32,856 bases of DNA from JBKCHH01 sp046302855 (GTDB lineage: Bacteria > Pseudomonadota > Alphaproteobacteria > Rickettsiales > UBA8987), in assembly GCA_046302855.1 (NCBI GenBank), contig JBKCHH010000028.1, positions 1 through 32,856 of the forward strand. The letters run 5' to 3'. This document shows, in pieces, positions 1 through 7,570 of the stretch. The notes under the pieces were generated by a model. The model was not told the DNA's origin. It ran no database searches and saw only the letters and a list, made by a program, of their open reading frames with translations. Both the position numbers and the translations under genes were made by a program. Each line of letters begins with the position of its first letter. Position 1 is the first letter of the stretch.

Positions 1-68
1 TTAAAATTTGGTTAAAACTTTAAAAAAATCTTGTCCAAAATCAATATTTTATATTGACAACTCTCTCT
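1..68 (+). repeat. 68-bp AT-rich upstream repeat, copy A
   Basis: This block matches 13160-13227 base for base without gaps apart from 8 substitutions (about 88% identity). It begins at the first base of the window, so its left end may be cut off. It contains TTAA-N7-TTAA at 1-15, the spacing of the alphaproteobacterial CtrA consensus, then A/T runs and a perfect TTGACA hexamer at 54-59 followed by a CT-repeat. Both copies lie upstream of a small GC-rich gene with its own terminator, so a promoter or operator role is inferred. The only -10-like hexamer at normal spacing is weak (gaaaat, 77-82) and is not conserved in the other copy. Confidence 0.75.
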
Positions 69-82
69 ATCTATGCGAAAAT
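54..82 (+). promoter_or_regulatory. Putative promoter of cassette A
   Basis: TTGACA at 54-59 is a perfect -35 hexamer and sits at the same offset in both repeat copies. A 17-nt spacer leads to gaaaat at 77-82, which matches 4 of 6 positions of TATAAT. Upstream A-tracts could act as an UP element. The weak -10 leaves open that an activator is needed, in line with the CtrA-type motif at 1-15. Confidence 0.4.
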
Positions 83-158
83 AAGGTTCCACATTTTTTG
101 ATTTTTTCTCTCTACCCAAAACACAGGGTGGAAGCTACAGATCAGCAAACCACTTCGC

Positions 159-172
159 CTGCCGAAAGGCAG
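159..172 (+). promoter_or_regulatory. Leader hairpin with GAAA tetraloop
   Basis: A 5-bp stem (ctgcc/ggcag) closed by a GAAA tetraloop ends 8 nt before the ATG at 181. It includes the only purine-rich stretch near the start codon, so it could mask or replace a ribosome binding site. The structure is seen in the sequence; a regulatory role is inference. Confidence 0.35.
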
Positions 173-180
173 CTTGCTTA

Positions 181-501
181 ATGACTGACACTCGTAACGT
201 CTTTCCAATGGCCACCGGGACGACATATCATGAAACGTATTTTGATACTTATCAACGGGTAAACTGGGTGGTAACCGATGACGAAACCAAGGCTCGAGCA
301 TCATTTCGCGCCCTGATCTCTCAAAAGGAGGGTGTGGAGTGGAGGCCAGCCTCCGAAGCGCATGCGGATAACCTCTATCTCCATTTCGTATGGAGATTAG
401 AGAGAATCGTGGATGAGCGCTATAGAGGAGATTGGGAAAGGGTGGCGGCTGAAAAACCAAAGTTTGGGTCTAACGTGCCACACATTCCATTCGACACCTG
501 A
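181..501 (+). CDS. Unknown 106-aa protein of GC-rich cassette A
   Basis: I do not recognise this protein. It is soluble, with no signal peptide or membrane segment, and rich in Trp, Tyr, Arg and Glu; the second half looks helical and charged (around HFVWRLERIVDERYRGDWER, residues 68-87). Base composition is 49.5% GC by direct count, clearly above the neighbouring genes. The coding strand is supported by the promoter-like repeat upstream and by a strong terminator reading in the same direction 28 bp after the stop. No good Shine-Dalgarno precedes the ATG; an AGG lies 11 nt upstream inside a small hairpin, so the start is uncertain. A reading frame on the opposite strand (71-460) is considered a shadow. 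The composition and independent signals suggest acquisition by transfer. Confidence 0.6.
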   Translation: MTDTRNVFPMATGTTYHETYFDTYQRVNWVVTDDETKARASFRALISQKEGVEWRPASEAHADNLYLHFVWRLERIVDERYRGDWERVAAEKPKFGSNVPHIPFDT

Positions 502-529
502 CTCTTTCCACCCCCCCCCTTTTTCTTTC

Positions 530-556
530 GGGCCCCTTCGGGGGCCCCTTTTTTTT
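530..556 (+). terminator. Rho-independent terminator with UUCG tetraloop
   Basis: A perfect 7-bp stem GGGCCCC/GGGGCCC (530-536 and 541-547) is closed by TTCG and followed by eight T. The cUUCGg loop is an especially stable tetraloop. It ends the cassette A transcript and isolates it from gyrB. A run of nine C at 511-519 precedes it. Confidence 0.9.
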
Positions 557-690
557 ACCCATTCAATTTTCTAAAACCCACCAACCCCAAAAAACCCCAG
601 CAATACCCTCAACCAACCAACTCAATTTTATTGTAGAAAACTAATCTAAAACTGCTATATCTAGTTATTCAAAAAAAGGCTTTAAATACT

Positions 691-3183
691 ATGAGTAACC
701 ATGCAAATTTAGAAGATATGAATAACACTGTAGCAGAGGCAAATGAAGGCCAAGCAATTTTGGCAGATGAGATTCTTAGCAAAGAACAAGAAGCAAGCAA
801 CGCCTATTCGGCAGATTCAATTAAGGTTCTAAAGGGTTTAGATGCGGTTCGCAAAAGACCCGGCATGTATATAGGTGATACGGATGATGGCTCTGGCCTG
901 CATCACATGATTTATGAGGTGCTAGATAATGCCATAGATGAATCTCTAGCAGGGCATTGCGATGATATTTGGGTAATTCTAAACGCCAATGGTAGCGTAA
1001 CCGTGCGGGATAATGGGCGGGGAATTCCAGTTGATATCCACAAGGGTGAAGGGGTTTCGGCCGCAGAAGTGATTATGACCCAGCTACATGCTGGTGGTAA
1101 GTTTGACCAAAATTCCTACAAGGTTTCAGGCGGTTTGCACGGCGTTGGCGTATCGGTAGTAAATGCCCTATCTGAATATCTAGATTTAAAAATCTGGCGG
1201 GATGGCAAAGAACACTATATGCGTTTTGCCCATGGCGTGGCAGTTTCTCCCCTAGAGGTTTTGGGGGATGCGAATGGCAAAAAGGGCACAGAAGTAACCT
1301 TTTTAGCCTCCAAAGAAACATTTTCTAAAATAGAGTTCGATTACAGAACTTTGGAACACAGAATTAGAGAGCTTGCCTTTTTAAACTCTGGCGTTCGCAT
1401 CACTTTAGCTGATAACAGAATTGAGGCTAAGGAAGATGATAAAGAACAGCTTTTTTATTATGAAGGTGGCATTGAAGCCTATGTTCGCTATCTAGATAAG
1501 AGCAAAAAGCCCTACCATGACCCTATTGCCATAAAGGGGGAGCGGGATAGAATTACCGTTGATATTTCGCTAGAATGGAATGATTCTTATCACGAAAATG
1601 TGCTTTGCTTTACCAATAACATTCGCCAGAAAGATGGTGGCACGCATCTAATTGGCTTTAGGGCTGCCTTAACCCGCCTTATTAATTCCTACACGGAAAA
1701 GCTGGTTAATCTAAAAAAAGAAAAGATAGAAATTTCAGGTGATGATGCAAGGGAGGGGCTAACTGCCGTAATTTCGGTAAAGGTGCCAGACCCAAAGTTT
1801 TCATCCCAAACTAAAGATAAGCTGGTTTCATCTGAAGTTCGCCCAGCGGTGGAATCTATTTTAATTGAAAAACTAGGCACTTGGTTAGAAGAAAATCCAA
1901 ACCACGCTAAAATGGTGGTGGCAAAGGTAATAGAATCTGCAAGGGCAAGGGAAGCGGCTCGTAAGGCAAGGGAGCTAACTAGAAGAAAATCTGCCCTAGA
2001 TATCGCCAATCTACCTGGTAAATTGGCAGATTGCCAAGAAAAAGACCCAGCAAAATCTGAACTATTTATAGTGGAAGGCGATTCCGCTGGTGGCTCTGCC
2101 AAGCAAGGCAGAATTAGAACCACTCAGGCCATTTTGCCTCTAAAAGGAAAAATCTTAAATGTTGAAAAGGCAAGATTTGATAAGATGCTTTCTTCACAAG
2201 AGGTAGGCACGCTTATTTCTGCCCTTGGCACTAGCATTGGGCAAGATTTTGACATCAACAAACTTCGCTATCACAAAATTATTATTATGACGGATGCCGA
2301 TGTAGATGGCTCTCACATTAGAACTCTACTTTTAACCTTTTTCTTTCGCCAAATGCCAGAGCTTATAAGCAGGGGCTATCTGTATATTGCTCAACCGCCA
2401 CTTTATAAGGTTAAAAAGGGGCAAAATGAATCCTATGTAAAAAATGATGCAGATTTAACCGAACTGCTAATTGCATCAATCGTCGATAAGGCGGTTTTGA
2501 TAGTAAATAGCAAAAACCTGCGTGCCGGTGAATTTAAAGACTATGTAAAAAAGGCCAAAAGATTCTCTGATATAATTGATGTGTTTGTTAATAATAATCC
2601 TAGAATTTTAATTGAGGCTTTGGCTTTGCAAAACCTATTCAAAAAGGGTTTTGAGGCAGAGGAGCTAAAAGAAAAAATCACTGCTTACATAAACAAAAAC
2701 CTGCAAGACTTTGAAAATGCTTGGGTTTCTACTATAAAAGAAACTGGCATTGCTTTCGAGCGGGATGTAAAAAGTGTGAAGGAAATTATCTTCCTGCCCT
2801 TTGATATTATAGATAACAACTATAGTGATGAGCTGGATAAACTTTATAACGAGCTTATTGCCTTTACCGATGGCTCAAAAGTTATTCTAGATTTTCAAAA
2901 TAATGAATATGAAATTTCCTCCCCCTTTGAACTGGTGAAAAAAATTAATCAGTTGGGAAGAGATGGAATTGCCATAAGCCGCTTTAAAGGTTTGGGTGAA
3001 ATGAATGCCGAACAGCTTTGGAGCACCACGCTTAATCCGGAAAGCAGAACCCTGCTAAAGGTTAGGGTGGAACATGCCGAAGATGCCGAACAGATATTTT
3101 CTACCCTAATGGGTGATGTTGTTGAACCAAGGCGAGATTTTATTCAACAAAACGCCCTAAATGTGGTGAATTTAGACGCTTAA
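691..3183 (+). CDS. gyrB: DNA gyrase subunit B
   Basis: ATPase subunit of the type IIA topoisomerase that introduces negative supercoils, acting with GyrA on the chromosome. The GHKL ATPase domain runs from about residue 41, with EVLDNAIDES at 76-85 carrying the catalytic Glu and the ATP-lid glycines in GGLHGVGVSVV around 147-157. The TOPRIM domain shows EGDSAGG near 462 and DADVDG near 535 for Mg2+ binding. The C-terminal GyrB signature KGLGEMNAEQLW is present. At 830 aa it is a little longer than short Gram-positive GyrB because of an insert typical of proteobacteria and an acidic N-terminal tail of about 40 residues before the conserved ADSIKVLKGLDAVRKRPGMY. A downstream start cannot be excluded. 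The 190 bp before it hold a terminator and a C-rich stretch with no clear promoter. Confidence 0.97.
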   Translation: MSNHANLEDMNNTVAEANEGQAILADEILSKEQEASNAYSADSIKVLKGLDAVRKRPGMYIGDTDDGSGLHHMIYEVLDNAIDESLAGHCDDIWVILNANGSVTVRDNGRGIPVDIHKGEGVSAAEVIMTQLHAGGKFDQNSYKVSGGLHGVGVSVVNALSEYLDLKIWRDGKEHYMRFAHGVAVSPLEVLGDANGKKGTEVTFLASKETFSKIEFDYRTLEHRIRELAFLNSGVRITLADNRIEAKEDDKEQLFYYEGGIEAYVRYLDKSKKPYHDPIAIKGERDRITVDISLEWNDSYHENVLCFTNNIRQKDGGTHLIGFRAALTRLINSYTEKLVNLKKEKIEISGDDAREGLTAVISVKVPDPKFSSQTKDKLVSSEVRPAVESILIEKLGTWLEENPNHAKMVVAKVIESARAREAARKARELTRRKSALDIANLPGKLADCQEKDPAKSELFIVEGDSAGGSAKQGRIRTTQAILPLKGKILNVEKARFDKMLSSQEVGTLISALGTSIGQDFDINKLRYHKIIIMTDADVDGSHIRTLLLTFFFRQMPELISRGYLYIAQPPLYKVKKGQNESYVKNDADLTELLIASIVDKAVLIVNSKNLRAGEFKDYVKKAKRFSDIIDVFVNNNPRILIEALALQNLFKKGFEAEELKEKITAYINKNLQDFENAWVSTIKETGIAFERDVKSVKEIIFLPFDIIDNNYSDELDKLYNELIAFTDGSKVILDFQNNEYEISSPFELVKKINQLGRDGIAISRFKGLGEMNAEQLWSTTLNPESRTLLKVRVEHAEDAEQIFSTLMGDVVEPRRDFIQQNALNVVNLDA

Positions 3184-3198
3184 GAACTTTCGTATCTT

Positions 3199-4476
3199 AT
3201 GGAAATATCTATAATAGGTGCTGGTTATGTGGGCTTGGTAAGTGGCGTATGCTTTGCGGATTTTGGCTACAGGGTAAATATTATAGATAAAAATTCCGAA
3301 AAAATCGCTAGTTTAAAAAAAGGCAAGGTGCCAATTTTTGAAGAAGGGCTAGAAGGCTTGCTGGCAAAGAACAAAGATAATATAAACTTTTCTACAAAAA
3401 TGGCGGATATAAAAAACTCATCTGTGGTTTTTATATCCGTTGGCACGCCAGAAAACCCAAAAACAGGGGAGGCGAATTTATCTTATCTATTTGCCCTGCC
3501 AAAAGAAATTGCTCCATTTTTAAAAGAAAATGCCATTATAGCGATAAAATCCACCGTTCCCCCTAAAACTAACGAAGAGTTCTATAAAAGGGTTTTGGGA
3601 TATACTAACAAAAAATTCTCACAAGCCTCCAACCCAGAGTTTTTGCGGGAAGGAACAGGGGTAAAGGATTTTATGAATCCAGATAGGGTTTTGGTGGGGG
3701 CGAGTGAAGAGGAAACCATCCTTGTGCTAAAAAAACTCTACGAGCCAATAATTAAAAATGGGGCAAAATTTATTGCTACCGATATTATTTCTGCCGAACT
3801 TGCCAAATATGCAGCTAATAGCTTTCTTGCCACTAAAGTAGCCTTCATTAACGAAATTGCAGGAATTGCCAAAAGGCTAGGGGCTAATATAAATGATGTT
3901 TCTAAAATAATAGGGTTGGATAAAAGAATAGGAGAAAAGTTTTTGCAAGCGGGCCCCGGTTTTGGTGGCTCTTGCTTCCCAAAAGATATTTTAGCCCTAG
4001 AACATCTATTCAAAAAAAATAGGCTAAAAAACAATATTACCGGGGCGGTAATTAAGGCAAATAGAGATAGAAAAGAATATATAGCCAACCAAGTGAAGGA
4101 AATTCTGGATGGCAAATTACGGGGCAAAAAGATTGCTACCCTAGGGCTTGCCTTTAAGGCGGGCACTGATGATATAAGGTCTTCTCCCGCAATTGAAATA
4201 ATTGAGCTTCTGTTAAAAAAAGGGGCAAAAATTAAGGCACATGATTATAAGGCAATAGAAAATGCTAAAGAGTATTTCAAAAATAAGATAGAGTTTAGCA
4301 ACAAGCCAGAAGGGGTAATTGTTGGGGCAGATTTGATTCTAATTTTAACCGAATGGCCAGATTATAAAAATCTAAACTACGCCAAATATTTAAGAGAAAA
4401 TGAAAAACTAAAAATATTTGATGCTAGAAATTTGCTAAAAGACGCAATTAAAAGTGAGCGGTATTTTGGTTTGTAG
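3199..4476 (+). CDS. ugd: UDP-glucose 6-dehydrogenase (UDP-sugar dehydrogenase)
   Basis: Cytosolic NAD+-dependent enzyme that oxidises UDP-glucose twice to UDP-glucuronate for surface polysaccharide or lipid A modification. The N-terminal Rossmann motif GAGYVGL is at residues 7-13, and the catalytic cysteine lies in GFGGSCFPKD (Cys near 259). The C-terminal UDP-binding domain has GLAFKAGTDDIRSSP. The 425-residue length fits the bacterial family. It starts 15 bp after the gyrB stop and is probably co-transcribed. Related UDP-N-acetyl-mannosaminuronate or galacturonate dehydrogenases share these motifs, so the exact sugar is less certain than the family. Confidence 0.9.
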   Translation: MEISIIGAGYVGLVSGVCFADFGYRVNIIDKNSEKIASLKKGKVPIFEEGLEGLLAKNKDNINFSTKMADIKNSSVVFISVGTPENPKTGEANLSYLFALPKEIAPFLKENAIIAIKSTVPPKTNEEFYKRVLGYTNKKFSQASNPEFLREGTGVKDFMNPDRVLVGASEEETILVLKKLYEPIIKNGAKFIATDIISAELAKYAANSFLATKVAFINEIAGIAKRLGANINDVSKIIGLDKRIGEKFLQAGPGFGGSCFPKDILALEHLFKKNRLKNNITGAVIKANRDRKEYIANQVKEILDGKLRGKKIATLGLAFKAGTDDIRSSPAIEIIELLLKKGAKIKAHDYKAIENAKEYFKNKIEFSNKPEGVIVGADLILILTEWPDYKNLNYAKYLRENEKLKIFDARNLLKDAIKSERYFGL

Positions 4477-4487
4477 TTAGGGGTAGT

Positions 4488-4841
4488 TTATGGATTTTTT
4501 TTGCAAAGTGTGGTTATTTGTTCTCCACCAAAACTAGTAATAGTGCTAACCAATGGCACCATTCCAAACACTATAAATACACCAAGGGAGGCTATTAAAA
4601 CAGTTGCCCAGTCTAGCTTGCCGATAAATGCCTTAGCACCTAAAAAAACTATCCCAATGGTAGCAATTGCCTTGGCAATATTACCACTTACCACATTAGC
4701 AATGGCACAGGCAACCCCACCAACTGTTTCATTAAAATCCTTTGCAGCAGCTTCTGTTGTTTGACAATAACCAACCGCTGGCACTAATAAAACCAATATA
4801 AGAACTAAAAAGAAGGCTTTGTTTTTCATAAGTATTTTCAT
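4488..4841 (-). CDS. virB2: TrbC/VirB2-like type IV secretion pilin
   Basis: Small inner-membrane pilin precursor of a type IV secretion system. A signal peptide (MKILMKNKAFFLVLILVLLV) precedes a mature part of about 90 residues with two hydrophobic helices separated by a short polar loop (GKLDWA), the classic VirB2/TrbC layout. Two cysteines, in VACAIANVV and near the C-terminus (TTLCKK), could form the disulfide often seen in rickettsial VirB2 proteins. The frame is open upstream to a TTG at 4886, but the ATG at 4839-4841 or the one at 4827-4829 gives the better signal peptide; no strong Shine-Dalgarno separates them. It converges with ugd (11-bp gap) and lies far from virB8-virB9 at 27 kb, as expected for the scattered vir genes of Rickettsiales. 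Confidence 0.75.
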   Translation of the reverse strand: MKILMKNKAFFLVLILVLLVPAVGYCQTTEAAAKDFNETVGGVACAIANVVSGNIAKAIATIGIVFLGAKAFIGKLDWATVLIASLGVFIVFGMVPLVSTITSFGGEQITTLCKKNP

Positions 4842-4950
4842 ATTTTCATTAATCACGGGCATTTTCATATAGATTATAACCATCAATTGTTAATTATTTC
4901 TTAACTTTTACAAGAAAATTAGTGATAATAGAAGCAATATAGGCAAAACT

Positions 4951-5105
4951 TAAGGAAAACCGTCATTGCGAATGAGAGCTTTGCTTAGAAAGTGTGGCAA
5001 TCCAGTAAATAAAATTCAAAAAAATATGCTAAAAAATTGTATTTATAAACTGGATTGCCGCATCGCTTTTTTGAGAAAGCTCCTCAGCTCATGACGGCTT
5101 TCCTT
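4951..5105. repeat. 'gtcattgcg' palindromic repeat, copy 1
   Basis: An inverted repeat of about 155 bp. Its left end aaggaaaaccgtcattgcg is mirrored by catgacggctttcctt at the right end, and internal gcaatccag/ctggattgc blocks are also inverted. It shares these blocks with the copies at 20665-20818 and 27692-27827 and with a right-half fragment near 26047. It has no reading frame of its own and looks like a MITE-like or palindromic element. Confidence 0.8.
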
Positions 5106-5126
5106 GTTTATCGCTCTATAAATGGG

Positions 5127-5837
5127 AAGGCTCTTGACTAGTATCTTTTAGGAGATATTAAGTTTTAGCTATGAAATACAGTAGGTTAAGCGCGCATAAA
5201 GTTAAAAAAATAATCAAGTGTTTTTGCAGCGATATTACTGCTAGCAAAACAGCTATACTTTTAGATATAAATAGGAATACAATTAATGTTTACTACAATG
5301 AAATTCGACAGAAAATCTTTTCTTTTGCCACAAAAAGCAAAAAAAGAAAAGTTTTCAGGAGAATTTGAATTGGATGAAAGCTACTTTGAGGCAAAGAGAG
5401 TAAGGGGTAAGCGTGGTAGAGGGGCTACCGGGAAAACACCTGTATTTGGCGTTTTAAAAAGAGATGGGGGTGTTTATGTTGAAATAGTTGAAAACTGCAC
5501 AAAACAGCAACTAATGCCAATAATTCAGGGGAAAATATTAGAAGGTTCAACCATATATACAGACGGCTTTCAAAGCCTACAATGGCTTAATTCTAAACGG
5601 ATACGACCACTACAGAATCTACCATAGTAAAAACGAATTTGCCAGAGGCAAAAACCACGTAAACGGCATTGAAGCCTTCTGGAGCTTCACTAAAAGAAGG
5701 CTTGCTAAATTTAACGGCATATCAAACGAAAAATTCATCTTGCATTTAAAAGAATGTGAATTTAGATGGAACTATAAAAATCAAAATCTCAAACAAAAAA
5801 TTTGGGAAATTTTCAAAAGATACTAGTCAAGAGCCTT
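5127..5837 (+). mobile_element. Decayed IS1595-family insertion sequence (IS1016-like)
   Basis: A 711-bp element bounded by perfect 23-bp inverted repeats (aaggctcttgactagtatct at the left, its complement at the right, each extending three more bases). Size, end structure and the encoded DDE transposase fit the IS1016 group of IS1595. The transposase frame is broken twice. No matching 8-bp duplication is visible in the flanks (taaatggg versus gttaattt), so one side may have been rearranged. It inserted about 20 bp from palindromic repeat copy 1. Confidence 0.88.
5171..5826 (+). pseudogene. IS1595-family transposase, two frameshifts
   Basis: Three successive frames join into one transposase of about 217 residues. 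The first (5171 to about 5345) is an N-terminal helix-turn-helix-like part. The second (to about 5576) carries GEFELDESYF with the first catalytic Asp and IYTDGFQS with the second. The third (5578-5826) reads YNGLILNGYDHYRIYHSKNE and then HVNGIEAFWSFTKRRLAKF, the conserved C-terminal catalytic block. The first +1 shift falls in an A-rich tract around 5340, the second at agcctac (5574-5580), where removing one C restores the frame. The true stop lies inside the right inverted repeat. Programmed frameshifting is possible at the A-tract but would not explain the second break. Confidence 0.85.
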
Positions 5838-5866
5838 GTTAATTTGTTTAATATTTTTTTTACGCT

Positions 5867-7069
5867 TTAATATTTCTTCAAAAAACCCTTTAAATTTCGA
5901 ATAGCCTGCCTTGTTCTTTGCTTATTTTCAATTAGGGCTATGCGAACAAAATCATCGCCATCAGAACCAAAGCCAATACCGGGGGAAACAGCAATGCCAG
6001 CCTCTTCTATTAATAGTTTGGCAAATTTTAGTGAGCCTAATTTACTAAATTGTTTTGGAATTCTGCCCCATACAAACATAGATGCTTTGGGGTTTTCTAC
6101 CATCCAGCCCATTTCATGTAGGCCAGAAACCAGTAGATTTCGCCTTTCTTTATAAAGATTTCGCACCTGCTCCACACAATCTTGCGGACCATTTAGGGCG
6201 GTAGTGGCGGCTACTTGAATGGGGGTAAAGGTGCCGTAATCTAGGTAAGATTTTATGCGTTTTAAGGCATAGATTAAATCTGGCGAACCGCAGGCAAAGC
6301 CAACTCTCCAGCCTGCCATTGAGTAGGTTTTGCTAAGAGTTGAAAACTCTATTGAAATATCCTTCGCCCCCTTAACCTGCAAAATGGAAGGCGGGGGAGA
6401 TTCAAAATAAATTTCGCAGTAGGCAATGTCTGAAATTATATAGATTTTGTGGAACTTGCAGAAATCAACCACCTGTTCGTAAAAATCTAGGCTTACTACC
6501 TCTGCCGTGGGGTTGCAGGGATAGTTCAAAATTAAAAAGGTTGGTTTTGGCTTAGTATTTTCTACCGCCACCTTTAGCTTTTGTAAAAAATCCTGCTCCC
6601 TTAGGCCATTTTCATCTGGAATATCAAAATTTTTAGGAATATGGCGAACATTGGCCTCTGCTATTATAAAGCCGTAAGGGTGAATGGGATAGCTTGGGTT
6701 TGGAACCAAAATAGTATCACCAGGCTTGGTAACGGCTGTGGCTAGGTTTGCCAGCCCTTCTTTACTGCCAATGGTGGTGATTACCTCCTTTTCAATATCT
6801 AGCTCTACGCCAAACCTTCTTTTATAATATTCTGCCTGAGCCTTGCGTAGCCCACGAATCCCCTGCGAAACAGAATAGCGGTGGGTGGCTGGGTTTAAAA
6901 CTGTTTCCCTTAGTTTTTCTACAATATGGGGCGGAGTAGGTGAATCTGGGTTGCCCATGCCTAAATCTATAATATCCACCCCCTCTTGGCGTTTTTTGTA
7001 TTTCAGGGCATTTACCTCCGCAAATACATAGGGGGGTAGCCTTTTAATTCTGTAGAATTCCTTTTGCAT
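5867..7069 (-). CDS. alaC: Alanine/glutamate-pyruvate aminotransferase (AlaC type)
   Basis: PLP-dependent fold-type I aminotransferase that transfers the amino group between glutamate and pyruvate to make alanine. I recognise close agreement with E. coli AlaC along the whole length: RIKRLPPYVF near the start, MGNPDSPTPPHIVEKL (38-53), TIGSKEGLA (99-107), VPNPSYPIH (122-130), NYPCNPTAE (182-190) and the PLP lysine in SLSKTYSMAGWRVGF-type context (Lys247). Length is 400 aa, near the family norm. Databases often label such proteins LL-diaminopimelate aminotransferase, so a role in lysine or peptidoglycan precursor synthesis is an alternative. It starts 1 bp after the stop of the upstream lipoprotein gene and is last in a minus-strand cluster. 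Confidence 0.88.
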   Translation of the reverse strand: MQKEFYRIKRLPPYVFAEVNALKYKKRQEGVDIIDLGMGNPDSPTPPHIVEKLRETVLNPATHRYSVSQGIRGLRKAQAEYYKRRFGVELDIEKEVITTIGSKEGLANLATAVTKPGDTILVPNPSYPIHPYGFIIAEANVRHIPKNFDIPDENGLREQDFLQKLKVAVENTKPKPTFLILNYPCNPTAEVVSLDFYEQVVDFCKFHKIYIISDIAYCEIYFESPPPSILQVKGAKDISIEFSTLSKTYSMAGWRVGFACGSPDLIYALKRIKSYLDYGTFTPIQVAATTALNGPQDCVEQVRNLYKERRNLLVSGLHEMGWMVENPKASMFVWGRIPKQFSKLGSLKFAKLLIEEAGIAVSPGIGFGSDGDDFVRIALIENKQRTRQAIRNLKGFLKKY

Positions 7070-7070
7070 A

Positions 7071-7562
7071 TTATTTTTTACCAGACACTCCGCCTACTCC
7101 AATTGAATTTAAATTCCTATTAATTGCTTGTCCAGCCTCTTTTTGTGAGGGGATAGAATCATAGGTATATTTAAAATCACTTTGAACCTGTTTGCCAAAA
7201 TCGCCGGTAGAGTTGCTAATAGCCCTGCTGGCATCGCTACCGAAATCTTGCACAGAGCCGCTAATATTAGGTAGAGATGGAGTGCTGGGAAATGAAATTG
7301 CAGGGGAAATTGCAGGGTTGCTCGCCTGCCTTTGCCCGCCACCGTAAGGATTTGTTGGTTGGGGTTGAAAGCTACCTTTCGATTGAGCGGAATAGTTAGG
7401 CACACCATTACAATCATCCCTAATTGGTATCCAATTATAGGGGGGTTGTTTGCAGGGTCTAACCCTGGCTTCGCTAATTAAGCCACCTTCCACCTTATTC
7501 CTTTGCCCACAGCCAGTTATAGCAAAAATCGATATTAAGATTGCATAAAAAAAGAACCGCAT
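7071..7562 (-). CDS. Small Pro/Ser/Gly-rich lipoprotein, unknown
   Basis: Probable lipoprotein: the signal sequence ends in the lipobox AITGC (Cys18), which would be lipidated and anchored to the inner or outer membrane. The mature 146 residues hold a Cys pair (PCKQPPYNWIPIRDDC), then a Pro/Gln/Ser/Gly-rich low-complexity middle and a C-terminal segment rich in small residues. I recognise no family. It lies 8 bp after ppiD and 1 bp before alaC, so the three are very likely co-transcribed. Association with periplasmic folding is only suggested by position. Confidence 0.75.
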   Translation of the reverse strand: MRFFFYAILISIFAITGCGQRNKVEGGLISEARVRPCKQPPYNWIPIRDDCNGVPNYSAQSKGSFQPQPTNPYGGGQRQASNPAISPAISFPSTPSLPNISGSVQDFGSDASRAISNSTGDFGKQVQSDFKYTYDSIPSQKEAGQAINRNLNSIGVGGVSGKK

Positions 7563-7570
7563 TTACATCC

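Noticed and set aside
71..460. 129-codon frame on the minus strand across cassette A
   Set aside because: The terminator at 530-556 and the TTGACA-bearing repeat read on the plus strand. The minus frame has no start signals and would run into the repeat.
502..690. C-rich tract before gyrB as a regulatory RNA
   Set aside because: Apart from the terminator I see only a C/A-rich stretch with no stable pairing and no recognisable riboswitch or promoter.
1689..2123. 144-codon minus-strand frame inside gyrB
   Set aside because: Complement of conserved gyrB codons, a shadow frame.
4501..4764. 87-codon plus-strand frame opposite the VirB2-like gene
   Set aside because: The minus strand encodes a signal peptide plus two-helix pilin layout; the plus frame is its mirror.
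5119..5845. Target-site duplication of the insertion sequence
   Set aside because: The 8 bp on each side (taaatggg and gttaattt) do not match, nor do slightly shifted windows.
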